Source: Acidobacteriota bacterium
GTDB lineage: Bacteria > Acidobacteriota > Terriglobia > UBA7540
Assembly: GCA_003171295.1 (NCBI GenBank)
Contig: PMYF01000980.1
Coordinates: 1,882-10,128, forward strand
Length of the DNA stretch: 8,247 nucleotides
Direction: 5' to 3'
A program made the translations under genes and the position numbers. Of the stretch, positions 4,901 through 8,247 are shown one piece after another. Every line of letters starts with the position of its first letter. The first letter of the stretch is position 1. The notes beneath the pieces are model-generated. The model did not search any database and was not told the origin of the DNA. It saw only the letters and a list, made by a program, of their open reading frames with translations.

Positions 4901-7681
4901 ATGCTAAGGAATAGGCTTTTTCGAAAAGCGCGGGACGGATTTGCCGGGGCCGCACTTCGTGTGCGAATCGTATTCTTTCTAGCCTCATGCCTGGTTTTGG
5001 GTCCCTCGACGCTTATCTCCCAAGATCCCCCAGATATTTACGGCCAGGCGATTTCTGATCTCAATGAGCAGAAATACCTGGAAGCCGAAGCGGCTCTGAA
5101 AGCCGTCTTGGACCAGCACCCCCGGGATGCGACTGCCCTGGGTCTGATGGGGGTAGCTCTCGATGGTCAGAAGAGATATGCGGAAGCAGAGAAGTTCTAT
5201 GAACGCGCCGTTCAACTCTCCCCCGGCTCCGCATTACTTTTCAATAACCTTGGAACTCACTATCTCGCCCAGGGGGATCAGGAGCGTGCGCTCAGGGCCT
5301 ATCTTCAGGCGGTCAAAATCAATCCGCATGATCGGAATGCCAATCTACAGGTAGCGCAAATCTGCATTCATACAAAGCGCGGAAGCGAGGCGCTTCTCCA
5401 CCTCGATCAGTTGTCCAAGGACGAACAGGGAACGCCCGCCATCCGGCTGCTGCGCGCGCAGGCGCTGGCCCTTGCCGGAAGGTCGGCGGCCGCGGAATCT
5501 CTGCTGTCTGACACCCTGACGCAATCCGGCGATGACCCGCGAGTGGCATTTTCCGCCGGCATGATCTTCGCCGGCTGGAAGCGTTACGCGAGCGCTGAAG
5601 AGGCCTTTACGAGGGCGTTGCAGTCGGCCCCGACAGATTTTGATGTCTTGAACAACCTGGGACTCGCGGCGCTGGGGGCCCGAGACTTCGCTCGCGCCGC
5701 CGACAGCTTCCAGGTGGCGTTAAGGCAGCGCCCCGACGATGTTGACTGTCTCTACGACTTGGCGCGCGTTTATGACGGCCAGGGCCGGCCCGACCTGGCC
5801 GTTGTGCCGCTCGAGCGGGCTGAACGCTTGGCGCCGCAAAGGCCGGAGATCCTTCTGCTTCTGGCCACCCTCACGGAGAAATTGGGCTTCTACGGTGACG
5901 CAGCCACGGCTTACGACCGCTACCTGAAACTCCGCCCCCACGACGATCTGGCCCAGCGGGAGCGCGGATTCGCCCTGGCGCGTACGTCGCGAACCGACGC
6001 CGCCCTCGCGGATCTCCAAGCCTACGTCCAGGGGAAACCCCGCGACGCCCGCGGCCTGTACGAGCTGGGTGTCGTCGAGACCATCCACGATCGAACCAAG
6101 TCACTGGCTCACTTCAACGCCGCCCTGGCCATCGACCCCAATTTCTGGGCGGCGCGCTACGCCCGCGCGGTTCTCAACTACCAAGCCGGGCGCTACGGTG
6201 AGGCCCTGGAAAATTTGACGCTGGTCCTGAAGCATCAGCCGGACGATGTGGGCGCGCTCGACACCTTGGGTGAGACCTATCTTCAACTCTTACGGCCTCG
6301 GGAGGCCGTGGAAGCACTGGGCCACGCCGCCGAACTTGCGCCCGAGGACACCCAAATCCTCATGCACTATAGCCGCGCGCTGATGCGCGATAACCGCCCG
6401 GACGAGGCGCAAGCCGTCTTGCGCAAGTTTCAGCAGCTTGCTCCGGAGGCGAACCGCGCCCGACCGTACAGCGGCCTGTTCACTTTTCTGGACCTCCCCC
6501 CGGTCCAACAACGCGCCCAGTATCTCGCCAACCTGGAAGCTCGCCTGCGCGTGCATCCTGAGGATGCAACTCTTAAGGCCAGTATCGCGCAAGAGGAACT
6601 CGCCGAAGGGAAGCGCAATGAATCCTTGGAAATGTTCCATCAAGTACTCGCCGAGGTTTCAGATGCTAATCTCCTCGGGGACTGTGCGCGGGCGCTGCTG
6701 GACGACGAGCAGTACGAGCCGGCCCGCGGATTTCTGGAAAAAGTACTCGCGGCGGAGCCCTCCCGAAGCGACGCTCGCCTCGACTTGGCCATCTCCCTCT
6801 TCCACACTGCGGGTCCTGCTGCCGCGCTAGCGGAACTCGCCCTTATACCACCCGATCAGCAAAAGGGTGACATCTTCCTGCTGCGCGCGCAGTTGCTTGA
6901 CGCACTGGGGAGGCCGGCGGAAGCGGCGGCAGCACTGAATCGAGGTTTTGAAGCTTCGCCCACCCGCGCCGACCTCTACTTTCAGGCCGCGCTCTTCCTT
7001 GTGAAACATGGCCAGGCGCGGCAAATGGTGGATATGCTGGGGCGCGCGGACCAAATTGTCCCCGATGATCCCAAGCTCATGCTGACTCGCGCCACCGGCT
7101 TTGAAATGCTCCGCGAGCATGAACAGGCGCTGGCCCTCCTGTCCCAACTCGAGTCGCGCTCGCCGACCTGGTACCTGCCCTACGAGATTCAGGGCATTAT
7201 CCTCACAATCCGTATCCGGCCAGCGGAGGCCAAGCCGGTGCTCGAAACGGCCATTGCGCTCGGAGCGCATGACGCGGAGGTCTACTTCTATCTGGCTTCG
7301 GCGACCATCGACGCGAATACCGAAGATGTTGGCGCAGCGCAGAAAGCCATCGACAAGGCGCTCGCTCTTGACCCCAAGGACCCTTTCACCCAGTCGCTTG
7401 CAGGCCGGATCGCTTACCTCGAAAAGGATTATCCCTCCGCCATGCAGCATCTGAAGGCCGCCCTGGCGATCTGGCCGGATATGGTCGAGGCACATCAGAC
7501 ACTCAGCGCAACTTATCGTGCCCTTGGCGAGAAGGATAAATCTGTGGAGGAGTTGAAGGCGGTCCTCCGCATCAAACAGCAGAACCCCACGGCGGATCAG
7601 TCGCCCCCCTTCCCCGTCGGCAGCGAGCTTTTTGGGGTTCGGTCACCCGATAATTCAAACTCCTCACAAGATCACTTTTGA
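4901..7681 (+). CDS. Large exported TPR-repeat protein (about 24 repeats)
   Basis: The product has 926 residues from ATG 4901. The frame is open further upstream into the beta-helix gene, but that part is low-complexity, Arg/Gly-rich and unlike the rest, so it is rejected. The N-terminus has a basic region (1-22), a hydrophobic segment IVFFLASCLVLG (23-34) and probable Sec cleavage near 40. LASC resembles a lipobox, but the hydrophobic stretch before Cys30 is short. From about 43 to 895 it is nearly all 34-residue TPR units with the usual small and aromatic positions (for example LFNNLGTHYLAQGDQERALR and VLNNLGLAALGARDFARAAD). One 38-residue break at about 518-555 (PYSGLFTFLDLPPVQQ...) interrupts the array, then about ten more units follow. 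A Ser/Pro-rich 31-residue tail closes it. It is probably a periplasmic protein-interaction scaffold. It is similar in style to exopolysaccharide-linked TPR proteins such as PrsT, though identity with that family is not shown. GGGGAGGGA lies 17 bases before the ATG, so the start is less certain; GTG 4961 is an alternative but shortens the signal. Confidence 0.92.
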   Translation: MLRNRLFRKARDGFAGAALRVRIVFFLASCLVLGPSTLISQDPPDIYGQAISDLNEQKYLEAEAALKAVLDQHPRDATALGLMGVALDGQKRYAEAEKFYERAVQLSPGSALLFNNLGTHYLAQGDQERALRAYLQAVKINPHDRNANLQVAQICIHTKRGSEALLHLDQLSKDEQGTPAIRLLRAQALALAGRSAAAESLLSDTLTQSGDDPRVAFSAGMIFAGWKRYASAEEAFTRALQSAPTDFDVLNNLGLAALGARDFARAADSFQVALRQRPDDVDCLYDLARVYDGQGRPDLAVVPLERAERLAPQRPEILLLLATLTEKLGFYGDAATAYDRYLKLRPHDDLAQRERGFALARTSRTDAALADLQAYVQGKPRDARGLYELGVVETIHDRTKSLAHFNAALAIDPNFWAARYARAVLNYQAGRYGEALENLTLVLKHQPDDVGALDTLGETYLQLLRPREAVEALGHAAELAPEDTQILMHYSRALMRDNRPDEAQAVLRKFQQLAPEANRARPYSGLFTFLDLPPVQQRAQYLANLEARLRVHPEDATLKASIAQEELAEGKRNESLEMFHQVLAEVSDANLLGDCARALLDDEQYEPARGFLEKVLAAEPSRSDARLDLAISLFHTAGPAAALAELALIPPDQQKGDIFLLRAQLLDALGRPAEAAAALNRGFEASPTRADLYFQAALFLVKHGQARQMVDMLGRADQIVPDDPKLMLTRATGFEMLREHEQALALLSQLESRSPTWYLPYEIQGIILTIRIRPAEAKPVLETAIALGAHDAEVYFYLASATIDANTEDVGAAQKAIDKALALDPKDPFTQSLAGRIAYLEKDYPSAMQHLKAALAIWPDMVEAHQTLSATYRALGEKDKSVEELKAVLRIKQQNPTADQSPPFPVGSELFGVRSPDNSNSSQDHF

Positions 7682-7695
7682 TTCATCGCTGACCG

Positions 7696-8052
7696 TCATC
7701 CCATCTCCGCGATCTGCTGGTTCACGCTGTAGCCCTCAACTCTAAGATAAGACTTCCTGCGCTCAAGATCGGCCGTCCTGAATCTTGTCCAAACGGTTCT
7801 TGACTCCTTGGGGAACAGGGTGACGAGACTGTCTTCGTAGGTGATGGGCAGAACTTCTTCTCCGTCCGGTCCCTAGGTCACTACGACTCGCATAAAGAAA
7901 GCCACAAGGTCAGAAGGGCTGGTAAAAGTTATGGTTGTTCTCGATTCATTACCTGCGCGGATGAGGGTGCCTAACATTCCGACCCTCCTCCTCGGCATGG
8001 TGTTAAATGCGGCAAAGTCGGCCCAACTGACCTGGTTCAGAATGAGCGCCCG
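7696..8052 (-). pseudogene. Remnant of a GH2 exo-beta-glucosaminidase/mannosidase-type enzyme, C-terminal end
   Basis: Read on the minus strand, the frame ending at TGA 7698-7696 gives VSWADFAAFNTMP, then GNESRTTITFTSPSDLVAFF, then EEVLPITYEDSLVTLFPKES and a final RVEGYSV. This order matches the C-terminal Ig-like domain of GH2 exo-beta-D-glucosaminidase/beta-mannosidase relatives, where a Y-x-D-F-x-A-L-N-x-L-P lead, an N-x-S-x-x-x-x-x-x-x-N-P-S strand, a D-N-Y-x-x-L-x-P-G-E strand and a final V-x-G-W-N are usual. An in-frame TAG at 7875-7873 follows RVVVT, where relatives often have Lys, so a single AAG-to-TAG change could explain it. The catalytic barrel is entirely absent. It converges on the TPR gene with only 14 bases between the stops. 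The family call rests on recognition, not on a search. Confidence 0.68.
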
Positions 8053-8247
8053 TCATTGTGCGGCCCGCCCCGCCAGCGTGGCGATCACCACCACGTCCAC
8101 ATCGCGATCGACATTGGCCTTTTGCCATTCCTTTGTCATGCGCGCCTTGGTGCTGGTGCAGGACTCCCTAGCGCGTTTGAGATTACCGTCGTACAGATCG
8201 CAGATCACCCGGATCTCGGCAGGCACACATCACGCACACAAGTTCTC
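8053..8247 (-). pseudogene. Remnant of a Gfo/Idh/MocA-family oxidoreductase, part of the N-terminal Rossmann domain
   Basis: In the same minus-strand frame as the GH2 remnant, the translation reads VPAEIRVICDLYDGNLKRAR, a less conserved stretch, then RDVDVVVIAT. This is the beta-alpha-beta segment of Gfo/Idh/MocA NAD(P)-dependent sugar dehydrogenases, which usually continue as VVIATPDHWH. Here the expected P-D-H-W-H is replaced by LAGRAAQ followed by TGA at 8055-8053. Another TGA lies in frame at 8232-8230, so even the visible fragment is broken. The glycine-rich nucleotide loop would lie beyond the window end. Intact relatives act on sugars or cyclitols; this copy is non-functional. An alternative is a frameshifted but once longer gene; the assignment is moderate. 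Confidence 0.58.

Noticed and set aside
6827..7495. 222-codon open frame on the minus strand inside the TPR gene
   Set aside because: It is a mirror frame of GC-rich repeat coding sequence; its translation shows no recognisable domain, while the plus strand is clearly TPR.
1..8247. CRISPR array, tRNA, rRNA or an intact insertion sequence
   Set aside because: No regularly spaced direct repeats, no tRNA cloverleaf or rRNA-like stretch and no transposase reading frame were seen on either strand.

Overview
The window most resembles a chromosomal segment of an Acidobacteriota bacterium (Terriglobia/Bryobacterales type). The reasons are a large Oar-like TonB-dependent outer-membrane protein of the style abundant in that phylum, a very long periplasmic TPR protein, fairly GC-rich coding sequence with GTG and ATG starts, and a palindromic dispersed-type repeat between genes. 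The taxonomic assignment is inference from protein style; no search was run.

Layout: (1) 1-2112, plus strand, is the C-terminal barrel part of an Oar-like TonB-dependent receptor, cut by the window start. (2) 2202-3149 is an exported family 16 glycoside hydrolase with an intact E-x-D-x-x-E catalytic signature and a strong Shine-Dalgarno site. (3) 3150-3482 is non-coding and dominated by a roughly 196-bp element with 36-bp imperfect terminal inverted repeats, which themselves fold into hairpins (REPIN/MITE-like). (4) 3483-4685 is a Tat-type exported right-handed beta-helix protein (pectate lyase superfamily). (5) 4686-4900 is a leader with a candidate promoter and two overlapping, competing inverted repeats. 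(6) 4901-7681 is a 926-residue exported protein built from about 24 TPR units. (7) 7696-8247, minus strand, is a decayed region: the C-terminal Ig-like end of a GH2 exo-glucosaminidase/mannosidase-type enzyme joined directly to a piece of a Gfo/Idh/MocA oxidoreductase, with three in-frame stops.

All four intact or partial plus-strand products should leave the cytoplasm: an outer-membrane barrel, a beta-glucanase-like hydrolase, a beta-helix carbohydrate-binding or lyase-like protein, and a TPR scaffold. This suits handling of an extracellular polysaccharide, either uptake and degradation or trimming of the cell's own exopolysaccharide. The GH2 and oxidoreductase remnants suggest that more sugar-processing genes once stood downstream. 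The genes lie on one strand, but the gaps of 89, 333 and 215 bp make a single operon uncertain.
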